From Campylorhamphus procurvoides (taxonomy: Eukaryota; Chordata; Aves; Passeriformes; Dendrocolaptidae), in assembly GCA_013396655.1 (NCBI GenBank), contig WBMV01005072.1, positions 588,247 through 652,246 of the forward strand: a stretch of 64,000 bases of DNA, read 5' to 3'. Positions 1 to 12,143 of the stretch are shown here, one piece after another (the stretch's first letter is position 1; every line of letters begins with the position of its first letter). The notes under the pieces are model-generated. The model was not told where the DNA came from. It was given only the letters and a program-made list of their open reading frames with translations, and ran no database searches. The position numbers and the translations under genes are program-made.

Positions 1-290
1 ATGCCGAGTTGGAAGGGATCCACAGGGATCATCAAGCCTAGCTCCTTAGCCCTGCACAGGACCATCCCCAAGAGTCACACCACGTGCCTAAGAGTGTTGT
101 CCGGATGCCTCTTGAGCTCTGTCAGGTTTGGTGCTGTGACCACTTGCACGGGGAACCTGTTCCAGTGCCCAAGCACTCTCCAGGTGAAGAAAAGCTTTCT
201 CATATCCAACCTAAACTCCCCTGACACACCTTCAGGACATTCCTTTGGGTTCTGTCACTAGTAACCACAGAGAAGAAACATTACAGTGGA
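1..290 (-). repeat. CR1 LINE fragment, minus orientation, cut by the window edge
   Basis: The stretch reads as the reverse complement of an avian CR1 3' region. It has a 'ttggaaggga' start, a 'ccatt-ccttt-gggttctgtcact' block near 236-258, and the 'atccaacctaaactcccctg' block near 205-224. The open frame across it (1-261) is a by-product of the repeat and not a gene. The element probably continues to the left of the window. The subfamily was not assigned. Confidence 0.7.
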
Positions 291-3200
291 TCTAACTGAG
301 TTTGATGAAGACTGACAAATTACTAAGTTCACCCATCACAGCTTTTCGCATTTGCTTTTTTGAAAAGTGAAAAATCCAATGTTCCTTTTATCATTCATCA
401 GTGGAGCAAAAGGTTTTCCTATTGATACTGCAATTGACAACTACAATAACACAGAGATCCATAAGTAACAAATCCTGAAAGAGTAATGTGGTGTTCTAAC
501 ACTGACTATAGCAAGCTGCACCACAAGCTAACTTGAGAGGAAATATCAAAAAAATGCATCCCAGAAGCCATAATATACAGTAAATTTTTAACTACTGTTT
601 GACAACGTAAAAATACTAGAGTCACTGAGTGCACAGACCACCACATAAAAGACATGAAGTTTTCCTCACAGAAATCCATGACTGCCATACCATTGCATTT
701 CCAATGCTGGCCTCTGGAGAAAAAGATTCTTAAGATGAAGAATCTAAAAGCTCCATAGCTTAGTAAAGAGCACGAATCCACTGGGAACTATGTGCTTCAA
801 TCCTGGAAAAAGGGCAGGTTATTTGTATAAATATTTAAGACCTCAGTTTCTAAAATGAGTTGCCAGAAATGAAAGGCAGCACTTTTTCTTCCCATCCTCA
901 ATTAAAACCAACAAAACAAAACAAGAAACCCCCAAACTGACTTTAATAGTTTATTAGTGAAAAAAACCCTAAACTAGCATCCTAGAGCAGACTGAAGTCT
1001 ACACGTACTTCTATCTCCTAAATTTTCATAGCATGAGTGAAATTAAGCCACAGGTATTCCAATTTTAATTCAGACTGGGGTGGATTTTAGAAACAATGTG
1101 ATGCTTGTCAAGAAGGGTGACTACTGGCTGTTTATGTACTAAAATTAAATACTTTAAGATGATAATATGTATAGCGTAAGCATTGTGTCCACAAATAGCA
1201 AAATTTTGAAATGTACTAATTTTAATGAATTAACATTTTTTTAAAAACCTGTCTTAATTAATTGCATTTTATAGCTATAAATTTCAGGGGTTTATATTAA
1301 GTATATAAATGATATATAACCAATTATAGGGTTTTTTAATAGATCATTTTATATTTTTAATTTTCACTTAAGCTGGTTTTTTTTTCCTTTTGGGAATTGA
1401 AGTATGTCCAAATAGCCCATGAATTCCAAAATGTAACTATTTCTTTCTTTGGGTTTTAGCAAAACCAACTTAAAAAAGGCTAGAAAATTACTTAAATTAA
1501 TTATCAATTTTTGTTTATTTATCTGTGTAATCTCTCATCACAAAATGAAGCAAAATGGGAGTTAGGAAACAGAAAGAAAACTGAGTTACTGTGTTACTTA
1601 GAATCGGGAGCTAGTTTTGGTCACAGCTGTAGGAGACAGATGGTTTTACAGTGCAAAAGATCTTATGACAGACGCAGTTATAGGAGAAAAAGAGCCTATC
1701 ATGGCTACAGCAAGTAAGCTTGAAAAATCTGAGACCTTTAACTCAATTTTTGGATCCAACTTTTTTCTCCTTTTGGCTACTGTCAGTTACCACAAAGTCA
1801 AAGAATAAAGCCTAGTGTTCAGTACTTCCCAAAACATAGAACTGAATGGACTATACTGAAAAAAAGATCTTTTTCAGAGCCTGTATTTCTCCCAGACCAC
1901 GCTGAAGACAGAATGACAATATATAATGGAAACTCAAAACTCCCAACATTGACTTGATTTTTAAAATTGTTTTTCAGAAATATCTGTGACTTCACAATTG
2001 GCAAGCTCTAGCAGTTAATAGAGGAACATGCTAACTTTATTAGTGCTATTTTGTTAAGTTCGGAAAGAACTGAAATATTCAAATTTCTCTGGAAATTTAT
2101 CACTGAACACACTCTGTGATATAAAACAATTTTTAAAAGGTGATAAAAGATGGTCATTCTTGAGTCAAATTTAATTAAAAAATAAATTAAAATTCAAGTT
2201 CTGGCCTAAAGAAGGCAAAAAACCCCCACTCCTTACTTCCAGAGAAGTATCTGACCCATTTAAGCAAGCCTTCGAACCAGCTGAACACTGAGGGAATTCC
2301 AGAGATTGGCCATGTAATTAGCACACACTAAATGTTCAGAGCAACTTGGTGTAGCACTGTAGTACAAAAGAATTTTGGAGCACAGTCCTCTGCTTATTTG
2401 CATTTCAATATACTTTGCATCTCATTAGTAAATGAGCTATAGGAATAAGCAGACACGGAAAAAATGGATAAATAGCTCCTTTTAAAAGATAAATTGTGTA
2501 TTTGGCATTCACAAAACTAAGACCAAAGTATTTTCCTAGCACTTCTATGAATTCAAGTACTCTTCATTTTTACATTAAAAATTAAAATTACGGTTTAAAG
2601 GGAATACTGCTTAACAAGTTTTCCCCCACATCAATTTTTGTATTATGATTCTTAACACTCTCAAACTACTAGGGAGCTGTACAGGAATCCCAGTGGGAAC
2701 AGAATGACTTCTAAATGCAAACTGTATAAAAACTGAAAGCATCCTTTATACAGCATTCTAACTACAACAGTAACGCAGGAAGACACATATCTTCACATTT
2801 ACATTAAACTTGTTTCATCATTTTTTTGTTAACAATCTTTATGCACACTCAGTCACAAGCTTCAACCACAAAATTCTGATGCCTGGATGCACCACTAATA
2901 GTCAAGGTTTTGATGGGGATTTTTTTTATGGGGGGGGCAGGGCTGGGGTGGCAGTTTTGTTTTCTGTTTGTGTTTGGGGTTTTTGTTTTGAGCATTTTTT
3001 ATTTAGTTTTGTGGGGGGTTTGGATTTTGGAGTTTTGTTGATTGAGCTTTTTCAGTTATAATTTTCCACCTATGAGCCAGGACAGATGGCACCAGCCTGA
3101 CAGTACTCTTGATCAAAACCAAGTCAGGCAAGTCATGAAACCAGGCTGATGACACACCATTATTATATCCTAGGAAAATGGACTAGGGAAACTCAAAGGG

Positions 3201-3575
3201 TTAAAAATCAGCAGTTCAACCAGGTTTAGGGAAGTATTTATAAAGTACAATAAATGGGGCTAAACATCTAACAGGTGCACAGATACACACCTCACTGCTG
3301 GGTGACAACCACCTCTGGTTTTCTCAGTATTTTCAAGCTTCTGATAGCACATAAAGAATTCCATACATTTAAAAAATTACTTTTAAATTACATAATTTTT
3401 ACAACACCTTGTGAAAATAAATTTCCACAAAAATAAAAATTACTAAATAAAACACATGATAAAAGGGAATGGCATCTACATTTTTTAATTTATACCATTT
3501 ATTTCCATGATGTTTCCAGAAAAACTCAAGCATTGTTAGAGGACAAAATACATAACAAATAAAACAAAGACTAAC
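291..3575. other. PFKP intron 2, no further exon seen
   Basis: This stretch is AT-rich and has many stops in all frames. No sequence encoding the next conserved PFK segment (the block after Tyr-Glu, starting Gly-Tyr-Gln) was found on the minus strand, so the third coding exon must lie left of the window. A G/T-rich tract with runs of G and T lies at about 2,915-3,060. Short open frames here have no recognisable homology. Confidence 0.6.
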
Positions 3576-3649
3576 CTCATAAACAAAATAGACTTTGGCT
3601 TTTACATAGATTCCCATGCGTACTACTGCGCGCACAGCAGCATTCATAC
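3576..3649 (-). CDS. PFKP: 6-phosphofructokinase, platelet type: second coding exon (partial gene)
   Basis: PFK phosphorylates fructose 6-phosphate with ATP to give fructose 1,6-bisphosphate, the committed step of glycolysis in the cytosol. This 74-base exon reads Met-Asn-Ala-Ala-Val-Arg-Ala-Val-Val-Arg-Met-Gly-Ile-Tyr-Val and ends Val-Tyr-Phe-Val-Tyr-Glu. It is the conserved N-terminal segment just after the 'TSGGDAQG' ATP-site loop. Val-Val-Arg-Met-Gly-Ile-Tyr and Val-Tyr-Phe fit the P isoform better than L or M. The acceptor is a pyrimidine-rich tract ending CCCAG (AG at 3651-3650). The first two bases (GT) complete a Gly codon split with exon 1. The donor is GAG|GTTAGT. The exon length matches my memory of the vertebrate PFK exon at this place. 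A Lys stands where the human protein has Gly (Tyr-Val-Lys-Ala-Lys). The rest of the gene lies to the left, and exon 1 is probably in the gap at 11,614-11,991. Assignment to the family is very sure; the isoform is likely. Confidence 0.93.
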
Positions 3650-6600
3650 CTGGGAAGAAAAAGCAAAATCACATTGTTACAGGTCATCCAATATTTTCTG
3701 TATGATACAAATATTCAGTGACTTAAAGGGAACATTAATTTCTTCCTAAAGAAAACAGCCAATATCTATTAAAACAGAAATTTGCCTAATGACAGTGCAA
3801 TCAGCCCATGACCATGAAGGGTTCAGACTTATTGTTACAATAATTATGTGGATGTCAGTATGTGTTCTAATCAGAGATTAAATTGCTGTTGACTGTAAAA
3901 TAGCATCGTGAAAGTAATAGCAACAAGAAAGCAAATTAACTCACAATAATGATTAGTTTTCTGTCTGAAATGCAAAACATTCAGCCAGTTAAAACTTAAG
4001 CTTCTTCAAATGAGAAACTATATTGTAATAGTCCTTTTATTCCTGAGATTTCCAAAATAACACAGGTATTATATAATACAGTATTTTGTGGGGAACAGAG
4101 TCAAAGTTGACCTGGACAGATGCTCATTTAAAAAGACAAAAATAGCAGTAAATTAACTCAAAAAATGCTACATAGACTCATTTGACAGAAAAGTGTCTAA
4201 ATAGCACTTTGCTTCCAAAACTGCAAGATCAAGTTGGAATTCCCTGCTCACAGACATCTGACGATTATACTCCTGTAAATCTTCCATTTAAGTCCCACAG
4301 TCAACACTGAACTTCACCATCAGCACTGGAAGTTCCACTGGTCTTCCTACAGGGGTCAAATGAATTTCTATTATAACCCATCCCTTCAGATATTGCATTA
4401 CTTCAGCCATTACTCAGGAACGTTCCAAAAATAATAAGCTACGTGGTTCCATACAACAGACACAAGAGATTATGCAAAACATGAAGACAGAAGCAGATAG
4501 GCTACACTGAAAGACACAGCCCTGGCACATCAGTTGAAAACGGCTGCAAGAAACGTAACAATCCACTGGGCACCAATTCTCCAAATAAAACACACTTACA
4601 ATAACAAAGTAGCAGGTCAGCTCTGCTCTTTGATATAGGTGTCAAGTGTTCACCTCTGTGGAAATCTTATAAAGTCAGTATGTAGAATACATGAACCTAC
4701 AATGCAGTAAACCACAAAGATCTATTCCTACAGTAACTGCCATTATTAGAAAAAATACTGAGATGTAAAAGTCAGCCTGTCTATTAAAGACTGAGGCTGA
4801 GGTTTTCTCAAAGATTCATTACTCAGGAATAGACAGCAAAGTCCCTGAAGTTGATCAATGGGAAACTAAAAAATTAACTTTGCCAAAACTCAAAAAGTTG
4901 CTTTTGCTGTTTCTGTAGATGTCACTTTGACTTAAAAGTCACAAGTTTCAGCATTTTCAAATCAATTATGTATTAGGAAAGAGCAGCAAGAATTCTTTTA
5001 GCCAGAGTCAGCCCCGTGGCAGAAAAGGATAAAGTTCTCAAATGCCAAGACAGCTAAAGCACAGCTTTAGACGAAGAACTGGATGATGCCAAAGAAAAGC
5101 AGAGAATCTCATCTGACAGCCTGTACTGAAAAGAAAGTTGGCATGCTACATCTCAGATGAGATAGATCTACGACACAGAGCAAAATTATCTTCTCAGGAA
5201 AACAGTTTTCATAACAAAATTAATACTCCCCCCCCCTTCATACACCATGCGTCCCCTGAAAAACAGGGACAAAGGCCTTTAACTTTACCAAACTGACAGT
5301 TCATCAGAGCACTGCCATTTTCCACAGACGGAAGACATCAGCACAAAGTAGTCCTTTCACCAAAACCACAGCCTGCTTCTATTAATGCACACGTTGTGTG
5401 GGAGGCTTTTTTGTTGTTGTTGTTGCCTGGGAAGGAGGTTTTTTTGGTAGTTTGGGTTTTGGCTTTTGGGATTCTTTTTTAGAGGAGGGCCACTGTTGTT
5501 TTAGTTTTAAAGAGGTTTTTATATATATTAATAGAACCAAGTATTTTCTTAGTGAATACCTTCCAATTTCTTGTATGAAAAATGGATAAAATTCACAATT
5601 TACCTGCTGCAAGAAAGTGCAAAAGCCCAGGAAAAAAAAGCTGCACAAATTACAGACAGAAAGTATCTTCCCAGTACCACCACTGTAACTTTTTAAGTTC
5701 ATATAACATACATTTTATTATTATTTTGTGATGTGTGTTTTATCTCCTTATACAGAAGAAGAATTTGAGTGCCTCCTGGCAGGCTCCTAAAAAAGTGGCT
5801 TACATTTCGGAATGGCTGAGGACTAAAGCTTATTATGATTTGATACCTAGAAAATACAGTTAACACATTGAAGCTTTAGAATTCTACAATTTGGCTGCCT
5901 AAATCTAAATACAATAGTTGCAGTAATTCAAGTCTGTAAATACAGAAAATTTCATAAAGCCTCTGTACAACTTGTGTAACAAAATGTTGCTATATTTCAT
6001 TATTTGTGGAGTCTTACAACAATATTCATGAATTACCATAATAACTATGAAATTTAATTATACGCTTATTACTCAAAAAGAAATTTACTGGGTTAACGAT
6101 GAATTTAGTTCTGAATAATAAATGCTGCCTGATAAACATACAGGATTAGAATAGCAGCTTCAAAAGAAAACCATGAGTAAAACCAGTATGGTTTTTTAAT
6201 AACACAAGAATTATTTAAAATCTTTCTGAATTATCAATTGCTTTTGCATATAAGTCTTGGAAAGAGGAAAAGATTCATTTTGCTCTTTTGGACTCAGCAA
6301 AGATTAAGGAAACTACAACTACCTAGAGGGCTTACGTAACATCTGAATTGATTTAAAAGTTGATAATTTACTGTCCTTGATAGTGCCTATTCAATTGTCT
6401 TTAAAAAAAGGAACAGTTAGTTTTCATAGCAGGGTTGCAAACAGTACTGCAGAATCTTTAAACTGCAGGCACTCCCTGCTTCCAACAGCGTATTCCTCTC
6501 CCATTCCTACATCTTGCTCCATGTACATATGTATCACTACAACAGAGGAGGTTCTACACTACTTTGAGTTTAAGCCAAGTTTGCCTTAGTTCAGTCAGCC

Positions 6601-7589
6601 AGACATGCCTTTAACTAAATAACTTTAATACAAACCATACAAACGAAAAATCAAAACTATGCATCTTGGACAAGCATCAAGAAATACTTAAGTACCACCA
6701 ATTTTAAAGATAAACATTGGCTGTAACACAGGCTTAATGATTTAGCACATATGTTTAAGCACTATCCTGATTGAAGATTCAGACTCACAAGACTATATAG
6801 CGAAAACCACTATGGAAAATGTCTAAACATTATCAAATAGAAAGGCTTTATTCAAATATGTAAATGGATATGTCAGTAAGAGCCTACAATCATCAAAGGA
6901 GAAGCAGTCAAATAAAAGAAGTGAACAAAGCATTAAGAAAACAATTTGGGTTTTTCCATTTACTTTTAACTACATCACAGATTTTATTGCATATAATCAA
7001 AGTAATTATTCTAGGTATCCGAAAAAAGTACTATACAATTTTCCTGAACAGTAACACTGTGTAAGATCAGAACATTCTCTGCACCAATAAATACCATAGC
7101 AAAACATCTAGACAACACACATTTATTTCCTTCTTAAAAATTAAAAATCTTAAAGAGACTAGTTTTAATCATAGAATTCACTATTTACAGAAGTTGTTCC
7201 TCAAAAATATTAAATACATTGAAATAATTAGTTACCCACTAGTAACTACATTCCTTAGTTTTACATGCAAATACTATTTATACTATATCTATGGACATAT
7301 ATATGGATTTCATACATGTCTATACACATGCACTATTCTTAGCTGGACAAGATGCTTTGGGGGGGCTAGAATTAAAAAATTCCTTGTGACTAAGTTCAAA
7401 TCACTCAAGTGTTAATAAATAAAAGTCCAATTTGGATGACAAGAGAAGCATGGGTTGTTTGGGTTTGTGGGTTTCTGCCTTGTCAAAAAAAAAACCCCAG
7501 AGCTTATTTATTTTATTGTATTAGTTCAGTGGCCTATGATGGAAAAAGAAACTTTGCCACCAGAACAGGATCAGGGTTAGGGTTAAGAT

Positions 7590-8410
7590 CATCACAATGT
7601 CTCAGCATGCTCCTCAGAAGCCTGTAATGCTTCAAGAACAGAAATATGTAGATCTTTGCTACCACAGTTATAGTCTATAGTAGTCCAAAACTCCAGAATC
7701 CAAGAGGCTATAGGGTTCTTTTTAAGCTTCTCTAAAACCAATACTTGCTGAAGGAGCTGAGCTTTTTCATTTTTAGAGTGGCAAGATTTCTTCTTCCAAT
7801 CTAAGTTACCAGGACAAGAGCCATCCATCTCCACTACTATACTAAATATGTCTCGAAATGTTGTGAAGCCTGTAATGCCTCAAACGTAGAGACATGTACT
7901 TCAGTACATCCATACTTCAGCAGGATGGGCTATGATATTCCAGACTATTATGTCTTCTACGACACTTAATCTTTTGATTTATCTCAAAAGCAACATGGTC
8001 ACATTCAAAAACAATAACCTGGAGTCACTAAATTGGGCAGCGGCTCAGCAGCCACACACATCCTTCCCCAGCAGCGCATAATCACTTCTGCCAGCAGCTT
8101 TTGGATGACTCTTCCTATTGCAGAGCTGTACCTAACACAGCCCTAAACAAGCAGTCTGTTTGGAGGCTGTAGAATGTAAGTGACCTACAGTGGCCAAAAT
8201 TGTCTGTGGCAGCCATCGGTAACCCACATAAAGTACAACCAGTGCACTTCGAGACCTGAAGCAGAGGAAGGCCAAAGAGTCCCACAAAGGGAAAACAAAA
8301 GCATAACTTAAAAACTCATTTACTAAATCATCTTTCTGAGCTTCAACCACTACGACATAGAAATAGTCCAGAAAACTAACCCAACGTTTATATTGAGAAT
8401 CGATTGACAA
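7590..8410 (-). pseudogene. Possible broken pseudogene with an internal duplicated segment, unidentified
   Basis: On the minus strand, 7592-7834 and the frame continuing above it encode helix-like, leucine-rich sequence. A motif of the form His-hydrophobic-Ser-x-x-Glu-Ala-Leu-Gln-Ala-Ser occurs twice, about 245 bases apart: 'SVLEALQAS' from about 7,619-7,645 and 'STFEALQAS' from about 7,866-7,892. Reading the upper copy upstream needs a frame shift near 7,915. A third open stretch at 8132-8410 lies in the same orientation. This is what a decayed retrocopy or a decayed helical-repeat (HEAT-like) gene would look like, but I do not recognise the parent. Stops and frame changes argue against a working gene. 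Chance open frames remain possible. Confidence 0.3.
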
Positions 8411-10920
8411 AACTTCTTTTGCCTCTCAAGGCACTTGTGGTTATGGTGGAAAGTATTTGTTTTAGTTCACAATTTAACAGATGGCTAGCTAAAGTGATGG
8501 CCAGTTAGTGCTTACAGACACTGAGTGTCCAAAATACCAATCTTTTTTCCTATGAAACAGATCATTGATAAATTCTTTAACTCCACCAAAGAATGATGAC
8601 TAAACCCTAATAGTTCCAGTATGGCACGTACAATTCTACAGTCTTTATTACTCTACAAATAGAAAAAGGAAAAAAAAAAAAACAACTTTCAAGGAAAGTT
8701 GTGGAAGTAACTGAAAACTTAACATGTCCTACAAATAAAAAGGCTTGTGTAATTTACATTATGCTGCTTCTAAATTATTAAAAAGTACAATAATAGCAAA
8801 GGCAGTAAGGTCTATTTTAAAATAATTTCGTGCATATTTTAATCTATGCTAAGACTTACAGCCCAATCTAAATCACAGCACCTACTGATATGAAGATTGT
8901 GTGTTTACTGCAACATTAATGGGTGGTTTTTTCACTTTTTTGTGAGTTTTGTTTGGATTACAGATGCTCTGAAGATTTCTAATTTCTAACAAATCTAAAA
9001 CAAAACAGGAGACCAAACTCTTTTTTTAATGTTATAACTTTTTTGCCTACTGCAGTTAGTAGCTTTGCCTCACCTACTGTTTGCTTGAACATACTGTTTT
9101 CAAACAGCAGTAACAACAGCCCATTTCTTTCTGCATTATGTTTAAGGACTTCTCTCACACGTTTTCACTCTGTCCTACAGAGGGCAAATGACCTTGACAG
9201 GGCATGACTCATTCTGTCCCTTGTTTAACTCCTAACCCAGACTGCAAACTGACTTCAGGGTGCGTATTTTACACATCCATGCTGTTGCCAAGATAATAAG
9301 GGCTATGGACCTCAACTCTGCTGTGTGACTCAGCTGAAATGCTCAAGTTCTAAAATGCTGGTGTTTTTATTTCCTTGTTCTTCCAAGTTAGGACAATAAT
9401 GCTGCCAACAAAACAGCTTGGAAGGCATCCAGTTTACTTTGTTCTGTCTTTGTGACAACCCCACTCCTCAGACAGCAACTTTCACAGGCTGTTACTTTGG
9501 AACCCTCCCTGTAAATATGCTTCAGTGGCAACCTGCCAGATAATAAAGCCTAGATGTTACCTGTGAACTCTACAACTCCTTTAAATGCCTTAATTCACAT
9601 ACTGGGCAGTGCAGATTAATACTGCTGCATTATATAATCTCCAGCCATGCAGGAGCAAGCTGATGGGTTCAGCCTCTTGCTGAACACGCTACTGCTGCTT
9701 GAGGCAGTGCCCTGCCACACTTTTAAATTAAAATGGCGATTTGGCTACCAGACCACTAAGACCCGTCTCTCCTAGAATCATTTGGCAGTGGAACTGATGG
9801 CACTGAGAGAAAACCGTGGATAAAATCTGAACAAGTGTTAACACCATGCGGGGGCAAAGGAGAAGCATTTTAAACGCATCAGTTTGCTTTTCCTTCAGAA
9901 CTAAAACATTCTCCTCTCTGATGGCACCAAATCCCTTTCATCCCGATTAGAGTTTCGGATAATCCCAGGTAAACCCGGGGGCTCCCCGTTATTCCTGCGG
10001 GCAAGGGGGAGGGAGGATGCTTCTACCATCCCAGATGACGCAAAGAGGCGGAATCTGCAGCGACTCGCAGCGGATCACGTACACACCGGCGGTGGGAGGG
10101 AGCGCCGAGACACTGGTCCATGCGAGCTACCACCACATGGGCGCACCGGGAAGCGAGGGGGAAAGGAGAGGAGAGGCTGGTGCTGGTGCTGCCGCCCTGG
10201 CCCCGGGCTGCAGGCTGGTCCCGACACCTCCTCGTGTAAAAGCGGGGGAGAGAATGGTCAGTAAAAACACCGAGCCCAGGCAGAAAGGAAACAGAGGCTC
10301 CCACCCCCCATTCTCCTCACAAACGCGGATGAGTGCCGCTTCTTCTCTAAATGAAAGTACTTTCCAGACGCTCCCGGCAAAAAAAAAAGGGGGAGAAAAA
10401 AGAAGAAAAAAAAAAGGTAAAATAACCGTAATTTAAGGGAAGGAGCTAATAATCATCACCGAACAACTCTCCTGGCACACGTAGAGTGTGCAGAGTCCTC
10501 TCGAATAGCACGGCGCATTTCACGTTTGAAATCTTAATTAACTGAAAACTTCAAACTATTAATGAAGTTTTCCGGTAGAAAAGGAGAAACGACAGTGTAC
10601 TAAAACCTAAATTCGTGACTCGGTATATTGCGATGAAGCCTTTATTCTTTCCCTTCCCTCTTCATGTCCGCAGGTCTTTTGTTTGCCTTGTCTTATAGTA
10701 GCTACGACTCCCTCTGGACTGAAGAGATTTAAGGAGGTGAGACACGTTTCCAACATACTCCTACGGACGGAGAGTAAACTGCGATCTGACTGTTCTGAAC
10801 CACGGGCAGGCACACAGACGTGTTCGTGGTGCCAGAAGGAAGCGAAAAGCAGCTGAGGCGAGGGCTGGCGGAGCCCCAGCAGCGCAGCCTCCCTCCCACC
10901 CGCCGTGCCGGCCGGCACGA

Positions 10921-10946
10921 CCTCCTCCTCCTCCTCCTCCCCCCCA
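10921..10946. repeat. CTC triplet repeat
   Basis: A run of (CTC)n with a C-rich tail lies inside the CpG island. It is a simple microsatellite and makes spurious Leu, Ser or Glu runs in the frames that cross it. Confidence 0.85.
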
Positions 10947-11283
10947 GCCCCATCATCCATCCCCCTCTCCCCACGACCTCCCGCGGGGACGAGACATCTC
11001 GGTAGTAAAAGTTACTGCAGTCTTCCCAACCTCCCCCCTGCCCAGGCAGGAAACGTGACGAGAAAGGGAGGGAGGGAGGAGGAAGGGGTGAGGANCTTCT
11101 CTCTTTGCTTCCGCTCCCTGTGCCGCGTGAGGTGGGGGCGATGCGAGAACATGGCTGGCGCCTTCGCAGGGCGCGGGGGAGGGAGCGATGTGGGCCGAAG
11201 CTGGCCCGTCCTCCCAGCTGCGGCGGCTTGGGGAGCGCCGCGTGTGCCCCGGGCACCGAGCTGGGGAACACCGAGCGGGGAAG

Positions 11284-11345
11284 GCACCGTGCTGTGGGGG
11301 ACACGGTGCTGTGGGGACACGGTGCTGTGGGGGACACCGTGCTGT
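11284..11345. repeat. Short GC-rich minisatellite, unit about 16-17 bases
   Basis: The unit GTGCTGTGGGGGACAC(G) is repeated three times with one-base length changes, followed by a partial fourth copy that ends at the ambiguous base 11,346. It lies inside the CpG island, and the unresolved base next to it suggests a copy-number or assembly problem. Confidence 0.8.
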
Positions 11346-11613
11346 NGATGTTTGCAGCTCAGGCACCCAGGCCCCACGGAAAATTAGTTATCTTTTAAAC
11401 GCTCTCAGCGGCAGAGCCGGCTCGAGGGCCAGCACGGTTAACAGACACCCCAGAAGCACGGCAAGCCCTCGTGGCCCGCTCCATGCGCTGCACGGCGCTT
11501 TCCCGCAGCGCCCCGGGGCACCCCCGCCTCCTGCCGGGCGGGAGGCCCTGCCCGCCCCCCTCACACCGCCCCAGGGGCTCGGAACCCCCTCCCTCCGTCC
11601 CTCCGCTGCCCCG

Positions 11614-11991
11614 NNNNNNNNNNNNNNNNNNNNNNNNNNNNNNNNNNNNNNNNNNNNNNNNNNNNNNNNNNNNNNNNNNNNNNNNNNNNNNNNNNNNNNN
11701 NNNNNNNNNNNNNNNNNNNNNNNNNNNNNNNNNNNNNNNNNNNNNNNNNNNNNNNNNNNNNNNNNNNNNNNNNNNNNNNNNNNNNNNNNNNNNNNNNNNN
11801 NNNNNNNNNNNNNNNNNNNNNNNNNNNNNNNNNNNNNNNNNNNNNNNNNNNNNNNNNNNNNNNNNNNNNNNNNNNNNNNNNNNNNNNNNNNNNNNNNNNN
11901 NNNNNNNNNNNNNNNNNNNNNNNNNNNNNNNNNNNNNNNNNNNNNNNNNNNNNNNNNNNNNNNNNNNNNNNNNNNNNNNNNNNNNNNNNNN
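11614..11991. other. Assembly gap of 378 N, probably hiding PFKP exon 1
   Basis: An unbroken run of N lies in the most GC-rich part of the CpG island. On the minus strand the promoter-like CCAAT and GC boxes lie just upstream (12,097-12,143). No sequence encoding the expected end of exon 1 (Thr-Ser-Gly-Gly-Asp-Ala-Gln) is visible on either side. The exon is therefore inferred to be inside the gap. Confidence 0.75.
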
Positions 11992-12096
11992 GGGGGAAAA
12001 AAAAAAAAAGGAAAAGCGAGGCAGCGGCGCGACACCTCCTCACGCCAACCCCCAACCCCTCCGCCTCTGCCCCGGCGTCGCTGACAGCGCCGGCAG

Positions 12097-12143
12097 GCCC
12101 CGCCCTGCGCGCGCCGCCCTGACGGACGGGCCGCGCGGCCAAT
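12097..12143 (-). promoter_or_regulatory. Inverted CCAAT box and GC box, core promoter candidate of PFKP
   Basis: Reading the minus strand, ATTGG (CCAAT on plus at 12,139-12,143) is followed about 35 bases later by CAGGGCGGGGC (12,107-12,097), a textbook Sp1-type GC box. A second GGGCGG-like site lies between them (12,113-12,120). No TATA box follows. A transcription start would be expected at about 12,030-12,090, just before the gap. This layout is typical of TATA-less CpG promoters. The factor names are inferred from motif knowledge. Confidence 0.55.

Larger units (their letters stand above)
3650..11613 (-). other. PFKP intron 1 (about 8 kb)
   Basis: This is the interval between the second coding exon and the CpG island on the minus strand. 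It is mostly unique AT-rich sequence with no exon recognised on either strand. It contains a G/T-rich tract (about 5,395-5,520), a possible broken pseudogene (7,590-8,410), and a GC-rich end that merges into the CpG island from about 9,950. The intron extent is inferred from the exon order of PFK genes, because exon 1 itself is not visible. Confidence 0.6.

Noticed and set aside
5382..5702. 106-codon minus-strand frame with a Lys/Pro/Thr-rich end
   Set aside because: It is produced by a G/T-rich simple tract on the other strand.
7573..7585. AGGGTTAGGGTTA, telomere-like repeat
   Set aside because: Only about two units are present. This is too short to call an interstitial telomeric site.
10017..10436. 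139-codon plus-strand open frame at the edge of the CpG island
   Set aside because: GC-rich sequence has few stops, the composition is low-complexity at its end (Lys-rich from an A-rich run), and no domain is visible.
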